64,000 nucleotides of DNA from Cotesia glomerata. Taxonomy: Eukaryota > Arthropoda > Insecta > Hymenoptera > Braconidae. Positions 23,301 to 36,327 of this stretch are shown here, in pieces. The stretch lies in contig NC_058163.1 of the NCBI RefSeq assembly GCF_020080835.1, positions 10,705,113 through 10,769,112 on the forward strand, in the 5' to 3' direction. Every line of letters begins with the position of its first letter. The first letter of the stretch is position 1. The notes under the pieces were generated by a model, which was not told the origin of the DNA, did not search any database, and worked only from the letters and a program-made list of their open reading frames with translations. A program made the translations under genes and the position numbers.

Positions 23301-24550
23301 GAAAATTCCCAGAGACGTTTGCACCAGAAGGAATTATGGATCAAACGAGTGGTGGACCAAGTCAATATCAGAGTTTACCTGTTTACTTTGGTAATGTTTG
23401 CCTGAGATTCTTGCCCGTTTTTGATATTGTTGTACACAAATTTCTGGAAATTCCTCAAGTAAGTAAAAGTTTAGAAATTCTTTTAGACCATTTGGGATGT
23501 CTTTACAAATTTCATGATCGTCCTGTTACGTACTTATACAACACACTCCATTATTACGAAAACAAATTGCGTGATCGTCCGTTTTTGAAGCGACGTCTTG
23601 TCGCTGCTGTATTAGGTTCATTAAGAGAAATAAGAGCACCAACATGGGCTTTATCCGAACAGTTTTTACAATATATGACACGTGCCACCGATGAAACCAT
23701 TACTTGGATCCCGGAATTAGATTATTATATTCGTTTAGTCAGAAGAATGGTTGAAACAATGGTGGGAACGCCGCATTTCCCGTCTGTAGATTGGAGATTC
23801 AACGAATTTCCTAATCCTGCAGCCCACGTTCTTTATGTCACGTGTGTTGAATTAATGGCAGTACCGGTCGCTCCAAATCTTGTTGCTGACAATCTTTTAG
23901 ATGTTGTTGCCAAAGGTTACACTGTTATAGCTCCAAAGGAAATTCACTTATGGATTAACTGCATTGGATTACTTATGACTGCATTGCCGGAATGCTATTG
24001 GTCCGCTTTTTACGATCGTATTGTTGAAACTGCTAGTAGTCCTGGATTAGAAAAATGGCAATATAATAATCTTACACCATTCCAAATATTTAATTTTGAT
24101 AATACGCACAATTGCTTAATGGAAAATAAGTATTCTTATATGTTGGCCATCGCTCATTCAATATGGCATCATGCTGGTGTTGGACAAATAACTTCTATGC
24201 CACAGCTCATCAAAGAAAAACTTCAACCTGTTGTTACTAGTGAAGAGCAATTGATATTTGCTTGCCACTTAATTGGACCTACTTTGGCTCGTTTCAATGT
24301 AGAGCGACCACGTTGTATAGTCGAACTATCAGTGAGCTTGTACGAGATGCTAGAACAGGTTGATAGAACTCAAGCTATACTTAAATACATGGATCCAGTT
24401 TGTGATCTTCTTTATCATATTAAATACATGTTTGTTGGAGATATGATGAAAACTGATGTTGAATGTATAATTCGAAGACTAAGACCAGCCTTGCAAATGA
24501 GGCTCAGGTTTATTGCTCATTTAAATATTGATGAAATTCAGTCAAATTAA
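20318..24550 (+). CDS. MED23: Mediator complex subunit 23
   Basis: Three exons, 20318-20362, 20440-20684 and 20761-24550, join in consistent phase (0, then 2) to give 1,359 residues, matching the usual ~1,370 of MED23/Sur2. MED23 is a nuclear tail-module subunit that links activators such as Elk1 to RNA polymerase II. The N-terminus starts MSSESQISTIVNEIL. Hallmark blocks are almost unchanged from vertebrate MED23: KIIGGVDYKGVR, YVLEQPYSRDMVC, GRDHLMWVLLQFISGSIQ, LVETYSRLLVY, SHAWG, SMSNENDII, RIGARAL, HDRPVTYLYNTLHYYE and DWRFNEFPNPAAH. The ATG at 20318 is chosen because the exon 1 donor (TTG|GTAAAT) joins exon 2 in frame. The 3.8-kb last exon has no intron. The gene lies tail to tail with Tmc. 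No lesion is seen, so it looks functional. Confidence 0.95.
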
Positions 24551-24579
24551 TTATATAACATGTAAATCACATTTTTAAC

Positions 24580-24585
24580 AATAAA
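24580..24585 (+). promoter_or_regulatory. MED23 poly(A) signal
   Basis: AATAAA 30 bp after the MED23 stop codon. Confidence 0.6.
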
Positions 24586-24967
24586 TTTGTACTATTTGTG
24601 TAATAAGAGATTTAAATTTGCATTTTTTTATTCAATGCTCGCAAAATTTTAGAAGCCAAATTTATTGATACTTGATTATTTAGGATGAGTTTTGCAATTC
24701 ATAATTTGTCTTATTCAAAATCAAAGTGTATGAGTCATTTTACAGTAATTTATTATTTGGTTGATTGTTTTATGTTTTTATGTAATTGAACTTTTGTATC
24801 TTTTAATATTTTTCAGCCTTTGAACAATTAGTAAAAATTGATATTTAATTAAATAATAATTAGACTGACTTTATTTTGAATAAATTTAGTAATATAGTTG
24901 TAACAAACTTTAAGGAAAAAAAATAATTTAAGTACTTCTCTATGACCAAAATTTTATTCGTTCTTAA

Positions 24968-25454
24968 CCCTTCAGCACTCTCGCAAAACGATTTACTATC
25001 AATACTCGCGCGATGAGAAAAACTCTGACGCCTTTTGTGGAAGCGCACGTATGTTTATAGTCCCTTTAATTTAAAAAATCTCAAACAAGATAAATTTTTT
25101 AAAACAAAAAAAAATTGACTTATTTAAAAATAATATTTAATAATAATACATCCAAACATAAATGCATTCTTACGGGAACCTCCAAACTGTACTGATCAGA
25201 CCCGATTTTTTAAATTCTGACCCCCCCCCCCCTACTTTACTATTGCGATGAGAAAATATCTCACAGAGTTAATAAAATTTATTTTATTTTTTTATAGTAT
25301 AGAACAATTAAAATAATAATATTGCGATCTGAAATAATATTAATTTTTTAGCAGATAGAAAAAAAATCACATAGTCATTCCATTTGAAATTTGAAAGAAA
25401 ACTTGAGTTATTGATGAGCGTGAGAGAAAATCTTATAGCGAGAGTGCTGAAGGG
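24968..25454. mobile_element. TTAA-flanked MITE (piggyBac-type)
   Basis: The ends are CCCTTCAGCACTCTCGC at 24968 and its inverse ending at 25454, each bordered by TTAA (24964-24967, 25455-25458). TTAA duplication with a CCC-start TIR is characteristic of piggyBac-type non-autonomous elements. The 487-bp interior has no ORF and includes a run of 12 C at 25221-25232. Confidence 0.7.
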
Positions 25455-25536
25455 TTAACTTTCGATGCCTTTTTAATGCGTAAATAAAAAATCAAATCTA
25501 ATTAAAGGATTTTATTTGTAACTAAAGGCTTTATTT

Positions 25537-25556
25537 TTTATCTTCGGGATTATTAT
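25537..25556. repeat. 20-bp target-site duplication, left
   Basis: TTTATCTTCGGGATTATTAT, repeated exactly at 26575-26594. Confidence 0.85.
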
Positions 25557-26574
25557 ATTTCTATGAGAAGGGTTGGCAATAGCCTAATCGGCTCGGTACC
25601 TGCATTTCCAAAGAGTGGGACCAGGGTTCGATTCCGGCGCGCACCAATATTTTTCAATGATTATAAACTAAGAATATGTGCGTTTCATTGCCAGCCTCTG
25701 TACCGGTCGGGTTTTCTGTGGTTTTCCCATATAGTTATGGAGGTAAAATGTCATTATAGAAGTACCTCCATACTATTTAAGACCGTAATGAAAATGCAGG
25801 TACTGATTATAACGTGTAAGTCGGCCACAGTCACAGCACATGTGTGTCGGGCATGAAAGAAAAAATCCCGACATGCAGGGGGGTGGGGACGAAAAAGTGG
25901 TTGAGAGTTATAATGACGGGGTTGAGAGATTATAATGCGGAGAAAAAAGTGGAGAGACAATAATTCCCCACCCTCCCTTGTAAAACACTCTACAGTGATA
26001 CAAGTAAAACCATCCTCAATTATAACCTCAATTATATTTCTATGAGTTTCTAGTGTATAGGCTTTTTATGCCCCTGTACACCCCAAGCCTTTCTCAACAT
26101 TAATGATTTTGCTTGGTTACTGCTCTTTATTTTTGCGGCTGTGGCCCGACTTGTGCTTTCTGTACCGTATTCACCCTGAACCTCATCTTCTCAGGTTGTT
26201 GGAACAGAGTCATGGGGAAACCACAGAGAAAACCCATGATAGTACAGTCGGAGCTGGGCTAAGTCTGCAGTGATTGATAAGGAATTCTTCCTTATCGACC
26301 ACTGGGACATTAGGCCTTTCTCCTAGTGTGCAGAGATCCCTCGTGCTAGCCAACGCTGACTAGAGTGGTCATCCAATTAAGTTGTAGCTTAACTGGGTGA
26401 TCGCCCAAGTCAGACGTGTGTCGCCCGGCTATCTCTGCCACTTTCAGAGGCTGGCAATGTAACGCACATATTTTTTAATTATAATCATTGAAAAATATTG
26501 GTGCGTGCCGGGATCGAACCCGGGTCCCACTCTTTCGAAAAGCGGGCACCGAGCCGACTAGGCTATTGCCAGCC
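25557..26574. mobile_element. Inverted pair of tRNA-derived SINEs
   Basis: The left arm (from ~25566, +) and right arm (to ~26574, -) are inverted copies of a tRNA-like RNA polymerase III promoter. Each has an A box (TGGCAATAGCCTAATCGG at 25574; inverse near 26556-26573) and a B box (GGTTCGATTCC at 25625; inverse near 26510-26521). The arms share ~135 bp including the GCGCGCACCAATATTTTTC stretch. Bodies facing each other also share the TTTTCTGTGGTTTTCCCAT segment in inverse form. One 20-bp target duplication encloses the pair, so it inserted as a unit or one SINE landed inside the other. It is not a tRNA gene: the acceptor and anticodon arms do not fold convincingly. Confidence 0.75.
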
Positions 26575-26594
26575 TTTATCTTCGGGATTATTAT
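26575..26594. repeat. 20-bp target-site duplication, right
   Basis: Identical to 25537-25556. Confidence 0.85.
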
Positions 26595-26886
26595 TTCACA
26601 AAATTTGAATATATTATTTCACGAAATTTTTTACTTAAACCTAAGATGAACTATTCAACTAACAATTTTTATTTTTGATTAATTTATTTTAATTAAATTA
26701 TTCAATAGTACTGATAGTCACCGCAAGCCCATTCGACTAAATCATATTTGTATTATTGGAAATAAAATGAACTTTAATACATACGGAACAACTGTAATGA
26801 ATAATTTTTTATTTAAATTAATTATCATTTAAATATACATTTATTTAAACTAAAAATTCATTTTTCAAAGACTTATTGAAAACAAA
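26595..26886. other. Intergenic sequence / Tmc 3' UTR
   Basis: AT-rich; no exon found. It lies just downstream of the Tmc stop codon on the minus strand and should contain the 3' UTR. Confidence 0.4.
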
Positions 26887-27027
26887 TTAAAGATGAATTG
26901 GAGTAACGGACTTGATAGAAGACATTCTCGGCAGTATTTTTTTCCATTTTGCAATTGATTTCTCTTTTTCTTTCTCATCTTCTTCTTCTACTTTGAATAC
27001 TTTCCTTCGTTCGTAATGCAATTGTAT
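26887..27027 (-). CDS. Tmc: Tmc exon 12 (cytosolic C-terminus)
   Basis: Begins IQLHYERRKVFKVEEEDEKE, is strongly charged, and ends SSIKSVTPIHL then TAA. It enters in phase 0 after exon 11. Confidence 0.85.
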   Translation of the reverse strand: MQLHYERRKVFKVEEEDEKEKEKSIAKWKKILPRMSSIKSVTPIHL

Positions 27028-28294
27028 CTATACAACAAATAAAAAAGGGATTTTTTATGTAAATTCATTTTTTTGAAAAATTAATTTGATTTGCTGAAAT
27101 GATTTATAAAAATATTTTTATAATTAATTAATACATTACTTTAAGATCATTATTTGCTTCTCTAAGAGCTCCAGCGAGTGATGTTAGATAATATATAATT
27201 AATGCCATTAAAACAATCAAAGGAATAATAATTCCTGGAGATGCAATGTAATCGAGTGATCTAAAAAAAGAAAAAAAAACGTAAAGTGATATCAAGTTAT
27301 GAATATTTTTACTCCGAATATTAAAGATCATTCATACTTGTGAACTTTCACTGGAAGAGAATTCTTCAAACTTTGGGTAGCTATGTGATATATTCTATAA
27401 TAACCCGAGAAAGGTCCACAATGCCAAGAAGGTTCCACCCATACAATAGCATAACCCACCGGAAGAACACACAAAAAGATCATCGTAAGTAATAGTGCTA
27501 GATAAAAATTGTTTGATCTTGAGGCTCGAAAGACAACTTCATGTGGTACGTTGCAAGTCATTACTGCCCAAGATCTTAAGTACATGATAATAACAAGTTT
27601 GATAAGGTTTAAAGCTATTAAACCGGGACTAAAAAACATTCCCATCCAAACCATCCCTTGATTGTTGACCAAGTGTAAAATATTTTCAGCTATTTTGAAA
27701 TCACCATACTGTGGAAATTGTTTTTCAAGATCCCAGCACCACCATGGGTTCATATATCGAACGAACAATGCACGGAAAAAATCGAGACTGAGAGTCATTA
27801 TTATTGTTAGTACCTAAAAAATTACAGTATACATATTCATTTGATTAACCAAAAAATAATAAAATAATTAATATAATATTTTATGGGAATCATTTTATGA
27901 CAAAATCAAATTAGCAGTGAAGTTTTATGGAACGTTATTAAGTATCGTTGAATTGAAAAGTATCGCTTTACTTCCAATTTGATATTAAAAAGTTTAATCT
28001 TCATTAAATGGAAACGACTGTCACAATTAAACACATACACTGAGAGAAAAAATTACTATTGAGAAAAAAAAACACTCATGTTAAAAGAATTTAAATTGTT
28101 GGAAATTTTTAACATTTTTTTGGAGAATCGGATTTTTAACTTCCCGCTAAGAAAATCGAAGATTTTCAAAAATCGGGAAGTTATTGTTTTCACCCCGTTT
28201 TGCAAAAATCGAGTTTTCATCAGATCTCGACGTTTGAAGGTCACAGGAAGCTTCCCTGACTATCCCCGCGAGGTTGTCACTATGTCTGCCTGTC

Positions 28295-28334
<40 letters not shown>

Positions 28335-30211
28335 TTTTCCCCTTAGGGGGGGGGGATCCTTTTTACGGATTCTAGGCATAGTTGTTTGGCCTGGATATGT
28401 GGCGACTCGACGCAGCGTCATACTAAAACTCGACACTAACGCCCCTACCCACTAAACCCTAAACCCCTTTTCCTTCTTTCCTCTAATCCCTCATGGAAAC
28501 CGCCGTCAGGCATTACTTCGTGAAGGGAGGATCTAGCTACTGCTCTTCCTTCTGGTGGCTAAGGTGTTAACTACCTTCCTTCTATCTTCTGCTATTTGCT
28601 CTTTTTTTTTCGGTGGGACGCAAGTCTTTAAGGACTTCTGTTGCAAACGTGTTGGTAGCGTTCCAGGCAGCTTCTGATGACAACATTGCTTCCACTAGTG
28701 AATCTGGTTGCATTCTCTGGTTCAGAATCCTCTCCAGTTCTTCACGCTGTGGATCGAAACGACGACATACAAAGAAGACGTGCTCCGCGTCTTCAGCAGC
28801 TCCTGGGCAGGACGGGCACTCCGAAGAGTCATCGTGTTTAAAGCGGTGTAGATACTCTCAAAAACACCCATGTCCCGACAACATCTGCGTAAGATAGTAA
28901 TTGACCTCACCGTGATTCCGGTTAAGCCAAATGTCGATCCGAGGTATGAGACGGTGCGTCCACCTAGCCTTCTCTGCAGCATCCCATTGTAGTTGCCATC
29001 GGCCTATGCTCTTCTGCCGTTCTTCAATTCTAAGTTCTTCAGGGCTCAGTGCAGTTGACCTTTTTCGTTGGTAAAGGGCCCGTCTTTCCTCTGCTAGAAC
29101 TCTAAGAGGTAGGGTTCCAGCAATGACGCACACTGCTTCTTCTGATATAGTGCGGAAGGCACTAGCTACTCGTAGGGCACTCCGTCGGTATATTGGTCCA
29201 GCTTTTCTCCATGATTCTTGGGTTTCCAGTGCATCAGCCCAAATGGATATTCCGTAAGTGAGCACTGATGTGACTACTGATGACAATAGTAGCCTCCTGC
29301 TCTGCATTGGGCCTCCGATGTTAGGCATCAGCCGTGCGAGACTAGCCCTCACTACTGACGCTTTGGCACTGACATGTTCCACCTGCTGCTTGAAGTTGAG
29401 TCGTGCATCCAGCATCACTCCCAGATAACGGATAAATGGTTGTGATGTGATTTCTTGTTCTCCGACTCTCAACTTGATGGTTTCTACCGTTTTTCTGCTG
29501 GTGATGAGCACTGCCTCGGTTTTATGCTTGGCTAGTTGCAAGTTCATCATGTCCATCGACAAATTGACTCGTCTGAATGTAATATCAAATGCCATTTCTA
29601 TCTCTTCGAGGTGCTTTGCGACAATCACGACAGCTACGTCATCCGCATATGCTACAAGTTTGACTCCCGTAGGCAATGCTATTCTCAGGAGGCCATCATA
29701 CATGATGTTCCATAGCAGAGGACCTAAGACTGATCCCTGTGGCACTCCTCCGGAGATTTCGTACACTTCCGTACCATTCGTCGTGTCATATTTCAGGAGC
29801 CTGTTCGTGAAGTAGCTCGCTACTATTCTGCGAAGGTATCCTGGTATGTTTTTTTCTTCTAGAGCCCGCATAACGCAGTCCCAGTTAGCGGAGTTGAAGG
29901 CATTCTTGATGTCTAAAGCAGCCACCAAGCAGTATTTCTTCTTTCCACCCTTCCATCTCGTTCCGGCGATTGCATCCTTGGCTATATCAACAACCAATTT
30001 GATAGCATCCAGAGTTGACCGTCCTTTTCGGAAACCAAACTGGTTCTCTGCTAGGAGTGGATCGACTAAAGCCTCTATTCTCTGATGAATTATGCGCCCG
30101 AATATCTTGCCGGCCGTGTCTAACATGCAGAGTGGTCGGTAGGATGACGGTTCTTCCGGCGGCTTTTTCCCCTTCGGAAGTAACACTAGCCGTTGCTGTT
30201 TCCACTTCTGT

Positions 30212-30259
<48 letters not shown>

Positions 30260-30450
30260 GTGTGTGTGTGTGTGTGTAAACCTCTCATAACTTTTGAACG
30301 GCTTGACCGATTTCATCGCGGTTGGCACCATTCGAAAGGGCTTGACTAAACTTAGATTTTGACCATAATTTGGATCGATTCGAACCGGTATATTTTGAGA
30401 AATCTGAAAAAAACTTCAAAAAAAAATTTTTTTAAATATGTGTGTGTGTG

Positions 30451-30494
<44 letters not shown>

Positions 30495-33400
30495 TGTGAA
30501 TCGCTTATAACTTTTGAACGACTAAACCGATCGGAACCAACCAAACGGCGTTCTAAAAAAATGTTAGTGAACTAATTTTGCATTAACAGAATATCCATAA
30601 AAACAGACTTTAATTTTTTACAGTAGATGTACTAAGTTTTTATTAATTGTTGAATGAAATTTCAAACTTTTAGTAACGCTTTCAATTCTCACTCGAAACT
30701 CCTGAAAAATGACAATTTGAAATTCATAAGCGAGTCAAGTCAGTCAATCGTTATTTTACTCTAAAAAATAATCAAATTCTAAATATACATATTTGAGAGT
30801 TCAGAAAATCGACCACATCTTTTTAAAGAATATTGAAAATCTCGGTGTGAGCTCTCAATATTATCATTCATAAGTATCTCATCACGATTTTCTATTTTCT
30901 GTTTAAATAATACAGAAATTTTTTTTTATCAGAATTTTTACTTGTATCTAATTTTGGAATTTGTGCTAAAATTTATATTGACTTTGAATAACTTTAGAAA
31001 AAATATTTTACATCGAAAATATCAGAGATTTTTTGTAGAGTATTCAATTTTTCACAAAAATATATTGTATTGATTGTTGCATCTAGATTTTGCTGGTAAC
31101 TGATAAAATTTTATAATTGGAAAAAAAATTTTTTAACTTCCCGCTAAGAAAATCGAAGATTTTCAAAAATCGGGAAGTTATTGTTTTCACCCCGTTTTGC
31201 AAAAATCGAGTTTTCATCAGATATCGACGTTTTAAGGTCATAGGAAGCTTCCCTGACTACCCCCGCGATATTATCACTATGTCTGTCTGTGTGTGTGTGT
31301 GTGTGTCTTTTTTTTTTTTAACTTAGGGGGGGGGGTAGTCCCTTTTACGGATTCCAGGCATAGCTGTTCGGCCTGGATATGTGGCGACTCGACGCAGCGT
31401 CATATTAAAACTCGACGCTAACGCCCCTACCCACTAAACCCTAAACCCCTTTTCTTCTTTCCTCTAATCCCTCATGGAAACCGCCGTCAGGCATTACTTC
31501 GTGAGGGGAGGATCTAGCTACTGCTATTCCTTCTGGTGGCTAAGGTGTTATTTTTCCTTCCTTCTAGTTTCTGTCATTTGCCCTTTTTCTTTCAATGGAA
31601 CGCAGCTCTGTAAGCACTTCGGTGGTAAACGTGCTTGTGGCGTTCCAGGCAGCTTCGGATGACAGCATTTCTTCTACTATTGACTCTGGTGTGATTTTCT
31701 TGTTCAGGATCTTCTCTAACTCATCACGCTGTGGGTTAAAACGAGGGCACTCAAAGAAAACGTGCTCCGCATTTTCAGCAACTCTTGGGCAAGACGGACA
31801 CTCTGGGGAATTATCGTGCTTAAAGCGATGAAGGTACTCCCGGAAACAGCCGTGTCCTGACAACATCTAGGTCAGATAGTAGTTGGTCTCGCCGTGATTC
31901 CGGTTAAGCCAAACGTCAATCCTTGGTATAAGTCGATGAGTCCATCTTCCCTTCTCCGCAGCATCCCATAGTTGTTGCCATCTTGCTATACTATGTTGTC
32001 GCTCTTCAGTTCTCAGTTCTTCAGCGCTCAGTGTAGATGACCTCTTTCGGTGGTATAGGTTCCGTCTTTCCTCAGCTAGGACTCTAAGAGGCAGAGTTCC
32101 AGAAATGACGCACACTGCCTCCTCGGATATTGTGCGGAAGGCGCTGGCTACTCTCAGTGCACTTAATCGATAGACCGGTGCGGCTTTCCTCCATGATTCT
32201 TGGGTCTCCAGCGCGTCTGCCCAAATGGATATTCCATATGTGAGCACTGATGTGACTACTGACGACAGCAATAGTCTCCTGCTCTGCTTCGGGCCTCCAA
32301 CATTCGGCATCAGTCTTGATAGGCTAGTTACTACCGCTGATGCTTTAGCACTTACGTATTCGACCTGTTGCTTAAAGTTCAGTCGGGCATCCAGCGTCAC
32401 CCCCAGATATCGGATAAATGGTTGCGATGCGATCTCCTGCTCGCCGACATTCAGCTTGATGTTTTCTACGATTTTTCTGCTGGTGATCACAGCTTCAGTT
32501 TTGTGCTTGGCTAACTCCAACTTCATCATCTCCATCCATAGGTTAATCCGGCTAAATGTGATATCGAAAGCCAGATTGATCTCTTCCAAGTGTTTCGCGA
32601 CAATCACTACCGCTACATCATCGGCATATGCAACAAGTTTCACCTCTGATGGTAATGCAACTCTCAGAAGACCATCATACATGATGTTCCACAGCAAAGG
32701 ACTCAAAACCGAGCCCTGTGGCACTCCTCCGGTTATTTCGTACTCCCTTGAACCGTTTTTCGTGTCATATTTGAGGACTCTGTAAAGTAGTTTTGCTACC
32801 ATTCTGCGCAGGTATCCTGGCACTTCTTTATCTTCGAGAGCTCGCATGATGCAGTCCCAGTTAGCGGAATTGAAGGCATTTTTGATGTCCAAGGCAGCCA
32901 CCAAACAATACTTCTTTCTGTCACGTTCTCATCTCTTTCCAGCGATTGCCTACTTAGCTGTATCGACCACCAGGTTGATCGCATCCAGCTTGATCGTTCT
33001 TTCCGGAAACCATACTGGCCTTCTGCTAGGAGTGGATCGACGACTGCTTCTATTCGTTGGTGCATTATACGCTCTAATATCTTACCCGCTGTATCCAGCA
33101 TGCAGAGTGGTCGGTAGGATGATGGCTCGTCCGGTGGCTTCTTCCCTTTAGGGAGAAGTACAAGTCTTTGCTGTTTCCATCTTCTAGGAAAAATCCCTTC
33201 TTTGAGGCACGAATCGTAGGTATCTAAGAATAGATTTGGCGCTGCTTTAATAGCTGTTTTTAATGCAATATTCGGGATTCCATCCAATCCCGGCGCCTTA
33301 TTATTCCCTACTCGGTTGCACGCCTCCATCAATTCCTCTTCTGTGACAGGTGGAATGTCTTCTCGATTTACTGGCAATGAAGAATAGCCGAACTTACTTT

Positions 33401-36265
33401 GTCGAGGAAACAGCGTAGAAACTATTCTTTCCAGGAGCTGTGGACACGTAGGTGATGGCATTGGCTGGCGCTTCAGGTGGGTCATGACCAACCTATACGG
33501 TCTGCCCCATGGGTCCTTTTCTACCTCATCGACGAGTTCCTTCCAACAGCGTCTTTTGCTATCTTTGATGGCCTTGTTCAGTTCTCGACGGGCCTTTTTG
33601 TATTCTGCGACCAGCACCGCAGAGTTAGGTCATCGGTGGCCACGCTGTGATAATCTTCTCTTTTTGTGACAGGCTGTGCGAAGGGCGTTAATCTGATCAT
33701 TCCACCAGTGCACCGATGGTCTTTTATTGATGCCACGTTTACGGGGCATGCAGGTGTCGCACGCCTGGGCAATTCTCGTCATTAAGTCATTCGTCTTCTC
33801 TACAGCATTTCCTGTGATGATGGTCGAGTCACTGTCTAAGGCTACTACCAAAGCTTCCGAGTCAAAGTCTTTCACTTTCCATCCAGCTGCATTAGTTTGT
33901 CTAGTTGCTCTTTGAGGGTTTCGGCCAGCCGATATTTCCCAAAGTATTGCACTGTGGTCGCTGGCAGTGTAGGTGTTTAAGACTTCCCAAGAATAGTTTC
34001 CTTTCAATAAGCTGCTGCTGACGAATGTGAAGTCTATTATCGAACTAGCCTCTCCCTTGGTATATGTTGGTGTCTCACCGATGTTGAGAAGGACCACGTC
34101 CAGTGAGGCCATTGCTTCGCGCATTAGTCTGCTTGCTGCCCCAGTCTACCGCCCAGGAATTGAAGTCCCCTGCTATAGCTACTGGGTAGTATTGCTTTGC
34201 GTCTTCGGTCAGTCGATCCAGGAAGTCAGTAAAGTCGGCAATGGAAAGGCTAGGTGGTGCATAGCAACTATAAAAACGGATGTCGTTGATAGACGCTGCT
34301 ACAAAGCCGATGCTATGATTGCTCACTATGCTCTGGAAGGGAAGTTTGCCACAGGACCAGATGACAGCCTTGGTGGTGCTGTCAGTTTCCCAAGGTTAGT
34401 TATTCAGGTGTCTGTATGGCTCTGCTATTATTACTAAATCAAGCTCTAATTCACGCACGGTCTGCACGAGCAGGTCATGCGCGGCCTCACAGTGATTGAG
34501 GTTAAGCTGTAATATCCTCATATTTGCTTGCTTGTCATTCTCTGGAGTGCCTCTTTGTATACCGGGCACCTGTATGTGCCGGCGTGATGGGCAGCGTTCT
34601 CTGCGCTCTTATTTTCCGCGTATAATACACACTTCGCTGGGTTTTTACAGTCCGCAATCTTGTGTTCTTCTTGGCCGCATCTGATGCATAGCTTGGATCG
34701 ATCTGTCTTGCTTCTGCACTGGGATCCGTGGTGCCCGAAATGCCAGCATTTGTAACATTGGGTAGGTTTCCTCGTGGCTCTAATTCAGCAGTTGACCCAG
34801 CCATTTCGGATTTTACCGCTTCCTTCTAATATCTTCTGAGCTGCTGCAGCCGGCAGTATCACGACAGCGGTTTGGGTACCTCTGTAGGTTTTGCGGATCT
34901 TGATTGTCTCTGGTGGTATTTCGCAGAGCTCCTTGGTTACCGTATGCAGGGCAGCCTGAATATCCTCCTTTGTTGTGGTGTCATCTAGGTCTCGGATCTC
35001 GATGTCTTCTTGTGGCCCTTTGCAGATCACTTTGGCCTCCTCCTTAAGAATGTTTGCGATGGTCTGTTGCAGGCCTTGGCCTTTGTCCACGCTCTTCCGC
35101 GAAATCGTAATCAGCAAGTCCCCGCTTCTGGTCTTGTTGATCTTGTCCACCGTTGTGCGAACCTGCTCATCAGGGACGTCCTTCTTTATGCGACGCAAAA
35201 TCTCGGCGTACTTTGCTTTCTCGGCCGGGCGGATGATCAGTGCGTCGGGTCTGATCCATTTGAGCGGTTTTTTGCGCTTAGGCTCCGGCCTGGGCTTCTT
35301 TGGAGGCTCCTTTGGGAGCTGTTCTTTGGCTAGCCTTCGTTTCTCTTTCCTTGTGTGGACATCTTTCCAATCAGTCGCGTCTTTTTTTTCGGCGTTCTGC
35401 TTCATCACGTTTTTCGGAGGACTTGGTTTCAAGTCCTTTCTCTTCGTCAATCGCCCATCTATTCCATCTGGGGAGTTTCGGTCCTTCCTCTTGTTAGACT
35501 TGTTGGAAGTATGACCTTCGTCTTTAGTATCAGATTCACCGTCACCATCGCCTCCGGTGTCCATTGATTCTTCGATCTCCACAGTAAGTTGACTGCTCTT
35601 CTCCGGCGTAAGACGAGGAGTGAGTCGTCGAGGTGACTGCCATTCTTCGTCCAGTTTTTTAAACCTTCGAAGGGCGTTAACTACCCCGGTTGCCTTGGCC
35701 TTTATCTCTTTATGGATATTGACCTTTGATTGGACAAACTCATGCAGTTCGCTGGTCAGCTTTTCGAGGCGTTCCAGCGCTTGCGTCCGCTTCATCTCAG
35801 CGCTTACTGTAATCGCTGCTCCTTGGGCGTGAGGCCCACTAATACTCCTGTCCTTTTCTTGTTTTTTCATTTCTTCCATGATTTTGAGTGATACTCCAAA
35901 GCAAAAGGTCGTCTCCGAACGCGATGCCTCCGGAAGTGGAGAGGTGATCACTCTTACAGCTACCTCGATTGCTATAAGAGCTTTCGGTCATTGAAGCGGG
36001 AAATCTCAACCGAAAGGGGAGTTTTCGTTTTTTACCGCAAGAGCTATTTTATTTCGCTCATACCCTCTGCTCCGAAGAACGGCGAGCTTTCTCCGACCCA
36101 CAAGGATACACGGACGGTGGCTTTTACTCTTCAGCTCCGATGCCTGATTTGGTCCGCGAGGGCTATTTTATTTCACCCCAATCCGCCGATCTTACGACCG
36201 ATTAGGACCCCCCCTATCCGCCACCTGGGGACGCGCCCGGTGGGAGTTTGGCTTCTTCCGACGGG

Positions 36266-36327
<62 letters not shown>

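Larger units (their letters stand above)
28136..30430 (+). repeat. Repeat R, copy a (interrupted by retrotransposon A)
   Basis: Starts TTAACTTCCCGCTAAGAAAA, with an inverse CGGGAAGTT 35 bp on. It continues through TTTCACCCCGTTTTGC and a (TG)n tract at ~28299-28330, is split by a retrotransposon, and resumes at ~30278 with ATAACTTTTGAACGG and ACCGATTTCATCGCGG. The distal end is missing or merges into other repeats near 30430. Confidence 0.75.
31307..36264 (-). mobile_element. R1-clade non-LTR retrotransposon copy B, near full length, in (TG)n
   Basis: About 4.96 kb, flanked by TG at 31289-31306 and 36265-36331. From its 5' end on the minus strand it has a GC-richer 5' UTR, a gag-like ORF1 with CCHC knuckles, an ATGA overlap and an endonuclease-RT ORF2. 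The 3' UTR ends in a C-run, TTAA-like bases and A-run. It is the only copy in the window with ORF1. Several frameshifts and stops make it inactive. Confidence 0.88.

Noticed and set aside
25563..25650. tRNA gene
   Set aside because: A and B boxes are present, but the flanking arms do not pair as a tRNA and the unit recurs inverted within a 20-bp target duplication; it is the head of a SINE.
28858..30331. Proteins with long His-Thr or Val-Cys repeats
   Set aside because: These are translations of the (TG)n/(CA)n microsatellites flanking retrotransposon copies; the same applies at 36260, 38480, 44230, 59180 and 61313.
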